This document shows positions 1 through 10,909 of a DNA stretch of 42,750 nucleotides, one piece after another. Made by a program: the position numbers and the translations under genes. The stretch comes from Bacteroidota bacterium. GTDB lineage: Bacteria; Bacteroidota; Ignavibacteria; Ignavibacteriales; Ignavibacteriaceae. The notes beneath the pieces were generated by a model. That model was not told the origin of the DNA. It worked only from the letters and a program-made list of their open reading frames with translations, and ran no database searches. Where the stretch lies: NCBI GenBank assembly GCA_021824565.1, contig JAKAKL010000097.1, positions 1-42,750 of the forward strand, given 5' to 3'. Positions within the stretch are counted from its first letter, which is position 1. Each line of letters starts with the position of its first letter.

Positions 1-1227
1 GGATATATTTATCACGATATGATGCTTTCAAGACTGCTTGAATTAGTTGATGAAGATACAACAATAATTTTAACGTCAGATCACGGCTTTCATTCAGATC
101 ATCTGCGTCCAAAGGGAATTCCAAACGAGCCTGCCGGACCTGCTTGGGAACATAGAAGTTATGGAATCTTTTGTATGAAAGGACCAGGAATAAAAAAAGA
201 CGAAAGAATTTACGGAGCTACTTTACTCGATATTGTCCCGACAATATTAACTCTTATGAATTTACCAATCGGCAGGGATATGCCGGGCAAACCTTTGCTG
301 CAGGCATTTGAAGAAATACCTGAAGTTCAATTTGTAGACAGCTGGGAACAAATTGAAGGCGACTGCGGTATGCATCCAAAGGATCTGCAGCGTGACCCGA
401 TTGCAGAACAGGCAGCCATGCAGCAGCTTATAGAATTAGGCTATATTCAAAAACCTGATGAGAATGTTGCTAAGAACATTGAGAGTACAGTAACTGAATC
501 AAAGTTCTACCTGGCGCGTGTTTATATGAATAAAAATAATTTTTCTGATGCCCTTCCAGTATTAGAAGAAATTTATACAAAGTATCCAGATCAGGTAAGA
601 TTTGCTTTTAATTACGCCAAATGCCTCGACAGTCTTGGTAAGCTGGAAGAGGCTTTCTCTGTTGTACAGAAAATTATTGAGAATGAAAAAAAGGAATATC
701 CTCAATTATTTTTGCTTCAAGGGACATTAGAGTATGCCCGTAAAAATTACGATCAAGCACTTTACTACCTGGGTAAAGCAGAGAAAGCAGATTCAAACCT
801 TCCGCAGTTATATCAGCAGATCGGGTTTGTTTATTTGAACATGAGGAGACCGAAGGATGCTGAAGCAGCATTAACTAAAGCGCTGGAGAACGATCCTGAA
901 AATGCTCAGGCTCATTACGGTCTTGCTCTTACTATGTTTAGGCTAAAAGAATACGAGAAGTGCGCCGAGTATTCTCTGAATGCCGTCGGGCTTCTTTATC
1001 ATTTCCCAAAGGCGCATTTAAGCCTCGGTATGGCATTAGCTAAACTTGGTATGTATGAGCGGGCTATTGAAGCTTTTGAAGTTTGTCTAAGAATGACTCC
1101 CGGTTTAATGGCTGCCCATAAATACCTGAGCTATATTTATCTTGTTAAGCTGAGAGATAAAGAAAAAGCTAATTTACACATAGAAGCTCTAAAAAACCTA
1201 AGAGAAAGGAAAACAGCAGCAGCTTGA
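1..1227 (+). CDS. Alkaline-phosphatase-superfamily hydrolase with C-terminal TPR repeats (5' partial)
   Basis: The reading frame is open from base 1, so the gene begins upstream of the window. The visible N-terminal part is the end of a type I phosphodiesterase/sulfatase-like fold. It has the metal-binding SDHGF motif, then EHRSYGIF, whose His is the expected second-metal ligand, then a GATLLDIVPTIL segment typical of the end of the family's core. From about codon 165 the protein turns into repeated 34-residue helical pairs (for example ALYYLGKAEKADSNLPQLY and AEAALTKALENDPENAQAHY), which are tetratricopeptide repeats. The substrate cannot be read from the sequence. The next gene, a sulfotransferase, starts inside its stop codon, and PAPS-synthesis genes follow. 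A role in sulfate- or phosphate-ester turnover linked to sulfation is therefore a reasonable inference. The superfamily call is firm; the specific activity is unknown. Confidence 0.8.
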   Translation, partial: GYIYHDMMLSRLLELVDEDTTIILTSDHGFHSDHLRPKGIPNEPAGPAWEHRSYGIFCMKGPGIKKDERIYGATLLDIVPTILTLMNLPIGRDMPGKPLLQAFEEIPEVQFVDSWEQIEGDCGMHPKDLQRDPIAEQAAMQQLIELGYIQKPDENVAKNIESTVTESKFYLARVYMNKNNFSDALPVLEEIYTKYPDQVRFAFNYAKCLDSLGKLEEAFSVVQKIIENEKKEYPQLFLLQGTLEYARKNYDQALYYLGKAEKADSNLPQLYQQIGFVYLNMRRPKDAEAALTKALENDPENAQAHYGLALTMFRLKEYEKCAEYSLNAVGLLYHFPKAHLSLGMALAKLGMYERAIEAFEVCLRMTPGLMAAHKYLSYIYLVKLRDKEKANLHIEALKNLRERKTAAA

Positions 1228-1790
1228 TTACCGTAGTTACCGGGCTTCCTCGAAGCGGCACATCATTGATGATGCAGCTTCTTGAAGCAGGCGGAATGGA
1301 AATATTAACAGATAACATTCGACAGCCTGATGCAAATAATCCAAGAGGTTATTTCGAATATGAAAAAGTAAAAGTTCTGCCAAATGATAACACATGGATA
1401 AATGCGGCAGAAGGCAAAGCAGTAAAAATTATTGTTCAGCTTTTAACGTACCTTCCTATTGACCGGCAATATTCAATTATTCTTATGGAGAGAGATACCG
1501 ATGAGATTATAATGTCTCAGAATAAAATGATTGAAAGTTTGGGCGGCAGTAAGCCAAGCATTGCGATCAGTGTATTGAAGCAGACGTTTATCAATCAGTA
1601 TGAAAAAGCAGAAAGATACTTATTGGAAAATAAATGTTTCAATGTCTTCAAAGTAAATTACAATAAGCTGGTAGCAGGTGAAGATGAAATTATTGCCGGG
1701 TTAAATATTAAATTAAATCTTAATCTGGATATCGGCAAGTCAATACCGGTTATTGATGGTTCGCTATATAGGAACAGAATAATAAAATAG
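1224..1790 (+). CDS. Short PAPS-dependent sulfotransferase-like protein
   Basis: The protein opens with VVTGLPRSGTSLMMQLL, the 5'-phosphosulfate-binding loop of the sulfotransferase family, here G-L-P-R-S-G-T-S. A later stretch, YSIILMERDTDEIIMSQ, resembles the 3'-phosphate-binding segment, where an R-D pair is followed by a helix. These enzymes move sulfate from PAPS to a hydroxyl or amine of a sugar, lipid or peptide. At 188 residues it is shorter than most relatives (250-300), so the acceptor-binding part is reduced. The proposed TTG start overlaps the TGA stop of the upstream gene (TTGA), which indicates translational coupling. PAPS-forming genes follow on the same strand after about 230 bases. 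The acceptor is unknown. Confidence 0.75.
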   Translation: MITVVTGLPRSGTSLMMQLLEAGGMEILTDNIRQPDANNPRGYFEYEKVKVLPNDNTWINAAEGKAVKIIVQLLTYLPIDRQYSIILMERDTDEIIMSQNKMIESLGGSKPSIAISVLKQTFINQYEKAERYLLENKCFNVFKVNYNKLVAGEDEIIAGLNIKLNLNLDIGKSIPVIDGSLYRNRIIK

Positions 1791-1996
1791 GACTACAGTT
1801 GAAAATTTGATCTTGAAAAAGATTTGTTTTAATTGTACCAATGATACCGATAAATGGAAAGAACATGATCTGCTTTTGTGTTATACTCAATTCACCGAAG
1901 AACTATTATTATGGGCTTTAATCACATAATAAATATTATTCTGTATTTATTTTAAGGGGAGAGTTTGCGGATAGCGAATGACTTCATTTTATAAAT

Positions 1997-2009
1997 ATTC
2001 TCTGAGAAT
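1997..2009. promoter_or_regulatory. Small palindrome just upstream of cysC
   Basis: ATTCTC-T-GAGAAT is a perfect 6-1-6 inverted repeat ending 15 bases before the cysC start. A symmetrical site in this place could be an operator, but a 13-base palindrome can arise by chance in AT-rich DNA. No regulator is known for it. The rest of the 234-base gap between the sulfotransferase and cysC holds no convincing gene. Confidence 0.2.
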
Positions 2010-2024
2010 GCAGAATTATTTTAT

Positions 2025-2612
2025 ATGCAGTATTCTACCGAATTAATTAATTATAAAAACCGAAACAAAATAAAACGCAATGAAGCAGCCTGCATCTGGT
2101 TTACGGGATTGTCTGGCAGTGGGAAATCTACATTAGCATCCGGAGTTCAGATCGAACTTAACAATAGAAGTATCAATACTTTTCTTTTGGACGGAGATAT
2201 TATAAGAAAGGGACTAAACAAAGATCTTGGATTCAGCGATAGAGACAGGACTGAGAATATCAGGCGTATAGGGGAAGTTACTAAATTATTTACTGATGCG
2301 GGATTGATTGTACTTACAGCATTTATTTCACCTTTTAAGAAAGACCGCAAATCTGCAAGAGCACTGCATGAAAGGAATAAATTTATAGAAGTCTTTGTGG
2401 ATTGCAGTATTGAAGATTGCGCAGATAGAGATGTAAAAGGATTATATAAGAAAGCCAGAGCAGGTGAGATTAAGGAATTTACCGGCATTTCATCGCCATA
2501 TGAAATTCCAGAAAGCCCGGAAATTATTATTCAGAACGGAAATGGTTCAGATTTAAATAAAAACATTCAAACAATTATAGACTATCTGCTTGAAAATAAA
2601 ATTATAAAATGA
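2025..2612 (+). CDS. cysC: Adenylyl-sulfate (APS) kinase
   Basis: This enzyme phosphorylates APS at the 3' position with ATP to give PAPS, the sulfate donor of sulfotransferases. The P-loop GLSGSGKST lies at residues 28-36. It is followed by LLDGDIIRKGLNKDLGFS and DRDRTENIRRIGEV, the standard APS-binding region, and then LFTDAGLIVLTAFISPF. All family motifs are intact and 195 residues is the normal length. The ATG at 2025 has no clear ribosome-binding site, but the preceding frame offers no better start. The gene sits between the sulfotransferase and cysD/cysN in one orientation. It is probably the active kinase of the cluster, since the kinase-like domain fused to CysN has lost key residues. 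Confidence 0.95.
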   Translation: MQYSTELINYKNRNKIKRNEAACIWFTGLSGSGKSTLASGVQIELNNRSINTFLLDGDIIRKGLNKDLGFSDRDRTENIRRIGEVTKLFTDAGLIVLTAFISPFKKDRKSARALHERNKFIEVFVDCSIEDCADRDVKGLYKKARAGEIKEFTGISSPYEIPESPEIIIQNGNGSDLNKNIQTIIDYLLENKIIK

Positions 2613-2636
2613 ACAATTCAGAACTTTTAAAGAACG

Positions 2637-3518
2637 ATGGATCATCTAGAAAAGTTAGAAAGTAAAAGCGTTTTTATTATAAGGGAAGCTTACGCTAACA
2701 TAAAAAATTTGTGCATGCTATGGTCAATTGGCAAAGATAGTACTGTTTTGCTATGGTTAGCTCGAAAAGCATTTTTCGGACACGTTCCTTTTCCTCTGAT
2801 ACATATCGATACAAACTTTAAGATACCTGAAATGATAGAATATAGGGACCGTCTTGCGAGAGATTGGAAATTAAATATGATTTACGGTCAGAATGAAGAG
2901 GCGTTGAAAAACAAAGAGACATATCCCGATGGAAATATAGATAGAATTTCATGCTGTAATAAATTAAAAACCGAAACGCTGATAAATACTTTAAACGGGA
3001 ATTGGAAGCGCTTCAAGTTGAATCATATAACCGGGCAATATGAAATTGACAGAAGTTCCGACTCCTATAACGGCGTTATATTAGGTATCAGAGCGGATGA
3101 GGAAGGCAGCCGATCAAAGGAAAGATATTTTTCTGCGCGCAATTTAGAAAGCAATTGGGAAATTGAGAACCAGCCGCCGGAATTCTGGAATCAATATAAA
3201 ACTGAGTTTGCTGAAGGTACGCACGTAAGAATACATCCTCTTTTAGATTGGACGGAATTGAATATCTGGGAATATATAAAAAAAGAAAACGTCCCAACTG
3301 TCTCTCTTTACTATAATAACGTAAACGGGAAAAGATACCGTTCTTTAGGTTGCTATACATGTACATTCCCGATAGCATCAAATGCAAAAAATGTTGATGA
3401 GATTATCTGCGAGTTGAAAACCGGACAATTAAAAAATACAGCGGAGAGGTCTGGCAGGGCACAGGATATAGAAGATGGCGGTGGGCTGGAAACATTACGC
3501 AGAAGCGGATATATGTAA
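2637..3518 (+). CDS. cysD: Sulfate adenylyltransferase subunit 2 (ATP sulfurylase small subunit)
   Basis: CysD makes APS from ATP and sulfate and is driven by its GTPase partner CysN. The PP-loop appears as [20 protein letters not shown] near residue 30, matching the family S-x-G-K-D-S motif. [20 protein letters not shown] and, further on, [20 protein letters not shown] are also diagnostic. The C-terminal part has the expected [20 protein letters not shown] and the [11 protein letters not shown] segment. At 293 residues it is close to the usual 300. It begins 24 bases after the cysC stop and is followed 26 bases later by cysN, so the three are very likely one transcript. No cysH, cysI or cysJ is nearby, which points to PAPS production rather than sulfate assimilation. 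Confidence 0.95.
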   Translation: MDHLEKLESKSVFIIREAYANIKNLCMLWSIGKDSTVLLWLARKAFFGHVPFPLIHIDTNFKIPEMIEYRDRLARDWKLNMIYGQNEEALKNKETYPDGNIDRISCCNKLKTETLINTLNGNWKRFKLNHITGQYEIDRSSDSYNGVILGIRADEEGSRSKERYFSARNLESNWEIENQPPEFWNQYKTEFAEGTHVRIHPLLDWTELNIWEYIKKENVPTVSLYYNNVNGKRYRSLGCYTCTFPIASNAKNVDEIICELKTGQLKNTAERSGRAQDIEDGGGLETLRRSGYM

Positions 3519-3544
3519 AACAAATTTTATCAAGCTGGATCAAA

Positions 3545-5320
3545 ATGCTGAATGAGCAAATGAATATTGTAATTGCCGGACATGTCGATCATGGAAAGAG
3601 CACTATAATAGGAAGGCTGCTGTCTGATACTCATTCATTGCCGGATGGGAAAATTGAGACAATAAAAAAATATTGCGAGGTGAATTCTAAGCCTTTTGAG
3701 TATGCATTTATTCTTGATGCGCTAAAGGAAGAAAGGTCGCAGGGAATAACAATAGATTCAACGAGAGTATTTTTTAATTCATCAAAGAGAAGCTACATAA
3801 TTATTGATGCGCCCGGGCATTCTGAATTTCTGAAGAATATGATATCGGGCGCTTCAAGAGCAGAAGCAGCGCTTCTGGTAATTGATGCAAAAGAGGGAGT
3901 TCAGGAAAATTCCAAACGTCACGGCTATATGCTTTCAATGCTGGGAATAAAACAAATAGCTGTTGTAATAAACAAAATGGATCTTATAGGATATAATAGA
4001 GATTCATTTAATTCTATAAAGAATGAGTATTCTGAATTCTTGAAAAGTATAAATATCAACTCTCTCAATTACGTGCCTGTAAGCGCGAGAGAAGGAGAAA
4101 ATATTATATCAAGAAATGGAAGTCTAAGATGGTATGATGGGCCGACAATCCTTGAGATACTCGATTGTTTTATTAAGGAAAGAGTTGAAGATAATTTACC
4201 TTTTAGGATGCATGTTCAGGATATTTATAAATTTACAAATGACGAAGATGATAGAAGAATAATTGCAGGACTGGTAGAAAGCGGGAAAATAGCGGTTGGA
4301 GAAGAAATAATATTTTACCCTTCCGGGAAAAAAAGCAATATAAAATCTATTGAGGGATTCAATTCACAATCAAAGTCAGAAGCATCAGCAGGCAATTCAA
4401 CCGGATTTACTTTGACAGATCAAGTATTCATTACTCGGGGAGAACTTGCATGCAAAACAGGAGAACCTGCACCCAAAATAGGAAACAGGATAAAAGTAAA
4501 TTTGTTCTGGTTAGGGATAAATGCATTTGTTAAAGGAAGAGAATATCTTTTCAAGATAGGTACATTAAAAGTAAAGGCGAAACTTGAAGAGATACATAAA
4601 ATAATTAATTCATCTGACTTATCGGTTATTAATTTCAAAGATGAGATAATACGAAATCAAGCGGCAGAATGTATCATAAGCCTAAATAAGGCTGCAGCCT
4701 TTGATGTTATTAATGAGCTTAAACAAACCGGCAGATTTGTAATTGTGGATGAATATGAAATTGCTGGAGGGGGAATTATTACAGAATGTCTTGATGATGG
4801 ATTATCTGGAATACGAGAAAACGTTGCTTTAAGAAATATAAAATGGAAGAAAAGTACAATAACTGTTGACGAAAGAATTAATAAATACAATCAAATCCCC
4901 AAAATGATTTTAATTACCGGAGCAAAAGGTTCCGGCAGAACAGAAGTAGCGAGAGGGCTTGAGAAAATACTATTTGATGAAGGTAAACTGGTTTATTATC
5001 TGGGTATCGGCAGTATAAAATATGGGATTGATGCGGATATAAAAAATGAAACGGGAAAGAGAGAAGAACATTTGAGAAGATTCGGCGAGACGGCTAATAT
5101 TATATTAGATTCCGGAATGATATTAATTGCTGCGGCGCAAAACATAAATAACTTGGAACTTGAAGTAATTAAGACCGAGATATATCCGTTTGAAGCGAAG
5201 GTCATATATACTGGAGATGAGATTCTAACGGATGTTCAAATAGACCTAAAAGTTGCAGGGATAAATAATATAGAGCAATCAATCGTGTCAGCTAAAAAGT
5301 ATTTATTCAATATAGAGTAA
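3545..5320 (+). CDS. cysN: Sulfate adenylyltransferase subunit 1 (GTPase) fused to a degenerate APS-kinase domain
   Basis: The first 430 or so residues are an EF-Tu-like GTPase: GHVDHGKST at residues 12-20, DAPGH, NKMD, and switch residues around QGITIDS. It powers CysD by GTP hydrolysis. The last 135 residues (about 457-591) align with APS kinase, as in NodQ/CysNC fusions, but the active site is damaged. The P-loop reads GAKGSGRT with Arg in place of the catalytic Lys. The DGDxxR motif is replaced by GIGSIKYG, and the FISP segment by AAAQNI. A remnant of the ENIRR-GE motif survives as [18 protein letters not shown]. Because an intact cysC lies upstream, the fused domain is probably structural or regulatory. 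GTPase and fusion calls are firm; loss of kinase activity is inferred from the residues. Confidence 0.93.
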   Translation: MLNEQMNIVIAGHVDHGKSTIIGRLLSDTHSLPDGKIETIKKYCEVNSKPFEYAFILDALKEERSQGITIDSTRVFFNSSKRSYIIIDAPGHSEFLKNMISGASRAEAALLVIDAKEGVQENSKRHGYMLSMLGIKQIAVVINKMDLIGYNRDSFNSIKNEYSEFLKSININSLNYVPVSAREGENIISRNGSLRWYDGPTILEILDCFIKERVEDNLPFRMHVQDIYKFTNDEDDRRIIAGLVESGKIAVGEEIIFYPSGKKSNIKSIEGFNSQSKSEASAGNSTGFTLTDQVFITRGELACKTGEPAPKIGNRIKVNLFWLGINAFVKGREYLFKIGTLKVKAKLEEIHKIINSSDLSVINFKDEIIRNQAAECIISLNKAAAFDVINELKQTGRFVIVDEYEIAGGGIITECLDDGLSGIRENVALRNIKWKKSTITVDERINKYNQIPKMILITGAKGSGRTEVARGLEKILFDEGKLVYYLGIGSIKYGIDADIKNETGKREEHLRRFGETANIILDSGMILIAAAQNINNLELEVIKTEIYPFEAKVIYTGDEILTDVQIDLKVAGINNIEQSIVSAKKYLFNIE

Positions 5321-8170
<2,850 letters not shown>

Positions 8171-8187
8171 TTTTAGTTTATTAAAAG

Positions 8188-8348
8188 AACCCGTTGTGTG
8201 AATTAAATTATAAACCGTTAAAACGGTTATGGCTTTGACTTTTTCTTATTAACCCACGGATTAATCCGTGGGTTAATAAAATCACTCTTTAGTTCAGTAA
8301 CTGTTTCAACAGTTTCCCGTGATTATTTTTTAATTCACACAACGGGTT
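8188..8348. repeat. 161-bp element with 20-bp terminal inverted repeats and three internal hairpins
   Basis: The ends, 8188-8207 and 8329-8348, are perfect 20-base inverted repeats beginning AACCCGTTGTGTG. Nested inside are three smaller palindromes: AACCGTT-AA-AACGGTT (8213-8228), a perfect 34-base palindrome centred on GGATTAATCC (8246-8279), and AACTGTT-TC-AACAGTT (8299-8314). Single-stranded DNA or RNA from it would fold into a three-armed cloverleaf. It encodes nothing and sits between the icd stop and the icd terminator, so it would be transcribed. The form suggests a MITE or a REP/BIME-like element mobilised in trans. No transposase is visible in the window and no target-site duplication is obvious. 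Confidence 0.85.
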
Positions 8349-8371
8349 AAAAGACTTTTTATCAAAAGTAT

Positions 8372-8404
8372 ACGGATAGGGAAGTTTTCTCTATCCGTTT
8401 TTTA
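8372..8404 (+). terminator. Intrinsic terminator for icd
   Basis: A 12-bp stem (8372-8383 with 8387-8398, one G-T wobble) closes on a three-base loop and is followed directly by a run of six T. It ends the icd transcript about 200 bases after the stop codon, beyond the nested repeat element. Confidence 0.85.
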
Positions 8405-8556
8405 TTGAGTAAATGAAATATGTTTATGAGGTCAGTTAGAAAAAACAAAGACAGCTTCCTTCAAATATTTTGTATGAATGTAAGTTAAGCAATGGATTAA
8501 ATAAAAATTAATAAATATTTTCCGATAATATATTTGGAATGTTGGAGAATTTTTAA

Positions 8557-8967
8557 ATGTCTATTGATTGGCTGAATGTATATAATACGGGAATCACGAA
8601 AATAGATGAGCAGCATAAAAAGCTTGTTAAAATGATAAATGACCTTGAACTAGCAAAGGGTAAAGAGAATGAGTCTCAAATTCTTAGAGAGGTTTTTTAT
8701 CAATTAGTTGATTATACGCATTATCATTTTGCGCAAGAAGAAATGCTGATGAATGAAGCTGAATATCCTAGGATAACAGCTCATAAACAGAAGCACAAAG
8801 ATCTAATTGATCAAATAGTTTTAATGCTGGAATCACTTAAATCAGGTGAATTGGTTTTGGGAGAAAAATTGATGACTATGCTAAAAGACTGGCTAATCAC
8901 ACACATACTTGGATATGATAAGGAATTTGGTCTTTATTACAAGACAGCCACTAAATTCACAAAGTAA
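8557..8967 (+). CDS. Bacteriohemerythrin
   Basis: This is a small four-helix oxygen-binding protein with a non-haem di-iron site. All ligands are present at canonical spacing: H20, H57 and E61 (HxxxE), H76 and H80 (HxxxH), H116 and D121 (HxxxxD). The N-terminal IDWLNVYNTGITKIDEQHKK is the usual opening of single-domain bacterial members, and 136 residues is full length. There is no signal peptide, so it acts in the cytoplasm as an oxygen store, carrier or sensor. A GGAG ribosome site lies about nine bases before the ATG, and a TATATTTG box lies at 8529-8536. It is monocistronic: the MFS gene starts 200 bases later. Its exact physiological role is not given by context. Confidence 0.93.
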   Translation: MSIDWLNVYNTGITKIDEQHKKLVKMINDLELAKGKENESQILREVFYQLVDYTHYHFAQEEMLMNEAEYPRITAHKQKHKDLIDQIVLMLESLKSGELVLGEKLMTMLKDWLITHILGYDKEFGLYYKTATKFTK

Positions 8968-9169
8968 TTAATATTATTCTGACATGAAGCAAACCTTCCT
9001 TCCCTTAGATAAAAACTTAGAAACTATTTGTGTTGAATTACAATTAATTCTAAAAATATTAAGTATGTTTACTTTGAAAATTTAGTATAATTAATTTTAA
9101 GAATGCGGAGCGAATCCATACTAACTGCGAAAATGAATTACTTGATTCACTACAATAACCAGCCGGTGC

Positions 9170-10378
9170 ATGAATAATACAATAAGCGAAAAAGATAAAA
9201 AGAATGGAATAATCCTTATTGCGGCGACAAGGATTACAAGAAGTATTGCCGCAGGCATGATCAACGTTGCATTTCCATATTACATACTTACTACATTGCA
9301 TTACGGCGCTTTGGTCATCGGCTCTATTTATGTCTCGGCAACTGTAGCGACTGCTGTGCTCGGTTTCTTGTTTGGAATAACTACAGATGTTTGGGGAAAG
9401 CGGGGAACTCTAATTATAACGGGATTGCTTCTGCCGGTAAGCGCATATATGGTATACATGAGTTCAAGCCTGTGGATAATAATTCCAGCCGCAATGATCG
9501 GCGGATATTCTGCCACAGGGTCGCTTGCAGGCGACGGTATTGGAGGAGCAATGCAGCCGATTCAAAACGCAGTGATTGCAAATCTTACCCCTAATAATGA
9601 TAGGACAAAATATTTTTCACGCTTTACTTTCCTCTCCGGCGCAACTGCAGCCATTGGCGCTCTTATGGTAAAGCTGTTTGACGTGCAGGATGTTTTTCTT
9701 GCGGCTTCATTAATCTCACTTGCAGGGATTCCCGGATTATGGTTTATAAAAGTTACCAGTTCGAATGGCAGCATAAGGAAGCTTAAAACAAAAACAACGA
9801 TTGGAAAGTTTACATTAACCGGAATGCTTAACGGACTTTCGCAAGGATTGACCGTTCCATTTCTCATACCGTTTTTCGTATTGGTTTATCATCTTCCGAA
9901 GTCGCAGGTTTCGGAGTATGCATTCATAAGCGGAATGTTAGGCTCATTTGCAATCTTAGGAGCGCCGCTGTTAGAAAAGATGTTTGGATTTGTAAAAAGC
10001 ATTGTAGTTACCAGAGCCATTGGCGCCGTGCTTTTTGTGCTGTTTCCGATTATAAAATATCTGCCGGTCTCGGTCATAATTTATATTATCAGTCCGTCAT
10101 TAAGAATAGCCGCGTTGCCGATCCAGCAGTCGGAATTGACAAAGCGGGTTGATGATGAGGAAATGGGCAGAGCGCTCGGCATAAATCAAGTTGCAAGATT
10201 AGCGGCGTCGTCTACGGGTACCGGATTAAGCGGCTACTTAATGGAAAACGCTTTGTTTGAACTTCCGTTTTTTATTTACGGCGGAATAATGGCAGTGAAT
10301 CTTTTTTTATATATAAAATTCTTTGGAGAAAAGAACTCCAAAGGCATTACAGTTGAAACTGAAAATAAATTAGAATAA
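9170..10378 (+). CDS. Major facilitator superfamily (MFS) permease
   Basis: The 402 residues contain about 12 hydrophobic segments arranged as two halves. The loop after the second helix reads GFLFGITTDVWGKRGTLI, a recognisable version of MFS motif A (G-x-x-x-D-x-x-G-x-R). The central cytoplasmic loop around residue 200 is basic (RKLKTKTTIGK). Such proteins move small molecules by proton-coupled transport; the substrate cannot be inferred, and drug or metabolite efflux is only a guess from the overall look. No ribosome site or operon partner is evident. The gene converges with the Oar-like receptor gene, and a 21-bp tandem array and a shared terminator lie between the two ends. Confidence 0.85.
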   Translation: MNNTISEKDKKNGIILIAATRITRSIAAGMINVAFPYYILTTLHYGALVIGSIYVSATVATAVLGFLFGITTDVWGKRGTLIITGLLLPVSAYMVYMSSSLWIIIPAAMIGGYSATGSLAGDGIGGAMQPIQNAVIANLTPNNDRTKYFSRFTFLSGATAAIGALMVKLFDVQDVFLAASLISLAGIPGLWFIKVTSSNGSIRKLKTKTTIGKFTLTGMLNGLSQGLTVPFLIPFFVLVYHLPKSQVSEYAFISGMLGSFAILGAPLLEKMFGFVKSIVVTRAIGAVLFVLFPIIKYLPVSVIIYIISPSLRIAALPIQQSELTKRVDDEEMGRALGINQVARLAASSTGTGLSGYLMENALFELPFFIYGGIMAVNLFLYIKFFGEKNSKGITVETENKLE

Positions 10379-10473
10379 TCTCCATATAATTTACAGAGAA
10401 CGACAGATTAAACTTTATCAGCGTTATTAATAAAGAATGAGTGAGATACGCCGGTAAATTTTTTAATGGCTTA

Positions 10474-10831
10474 AAGAATTCTTGAGCCTCTTTCCAAGAA
10501 TCTTAAATCGCAAACTAAGATTCTTAAAATGCAATATAAGAAACACAATAAACAGTTAAAGAAACTTTTGATGCTCTTGAAGAATTATACAACGCAAAGT
10601 ATGTTTCTTATATCGCATTGTAAGAAACTTAAAATGCAGACAAAGAAACATGCATCGCAAAGAAAGAAACATACATTGTAATATAAGAAACTCGATAAGC
10701 CTTTAAAGAAACTCAGATCGCAAGACAAGAATCTTTAAACGCAAAAAGAGAAACTTAAAGTGCGGTAGGAGAAACTTTAAAGTCTATTTTACTTTTAAAA
10801 AACATGTTTTATGAAACTGAAAATGCGATTT
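10474..10831. repeat. Degenerate 21-bp tandem array, about 17 units
   Basis: The motif AAGAAAC recurs in strict 21-base register at 10496 (as AAGAATC), 10517, 10538, 10559, 10580, 10601 (diverged), 10622, 10643, 10664, 10685, 10706, 10727, 10748, 10769 and 10811. The first unit starts near 10474 and the 10790 unit is eroded. The consensus is close to AAGAAACTTAAATCGCAAAC plus one base. The second half, with a TCGCA/TGCA core, is also kept. Units are contiguous, so this is not a CRISPR array. Stop codons break the frames, so it is probably non-coding. It fills the space between the convergent MFS and receptor genes, just before their shared terminator. Confidence 0.88.
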
Positions 10832-10856
10832 TTGAAAAAAAACGGCTTTAAAAAAC

Positions 10857-10887
10857 AAAAGCCCCCAAATTTCTCCGGGGGCTTTTT
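10857..10887. terminator. Bidirectional intrinsic terminator between MFS and receptor genes
   Basis: AAAAGCCCCC pairs with GGGGGCTTTT to form a 10-bp stem around a 10-base loop, with T-runs on both strands. It can end the minus-strand receptor transcript, whose stop is at 10910, and the plus-strand MFS transcript after it has passed through the 21-bp array. Confidence 0.88.
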
Positions 10888-10909
10888 CTTTGAAAGTTAA
10901 TTCGATAAC

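Noticed and set aside
1813-1929. Frame of 38 codons starting TTG between the sulfotransferase and cysC.
   Set aside because: Too short, with no ribosome site and no motif; chance openness cannot be excluded.
10474-10831. Repeat array considered as CRISPR.
   Set aside because: Units are contiguous and 21 bp long with no spacers, and no cas genes are nearby. The same applies to 29617-29962.
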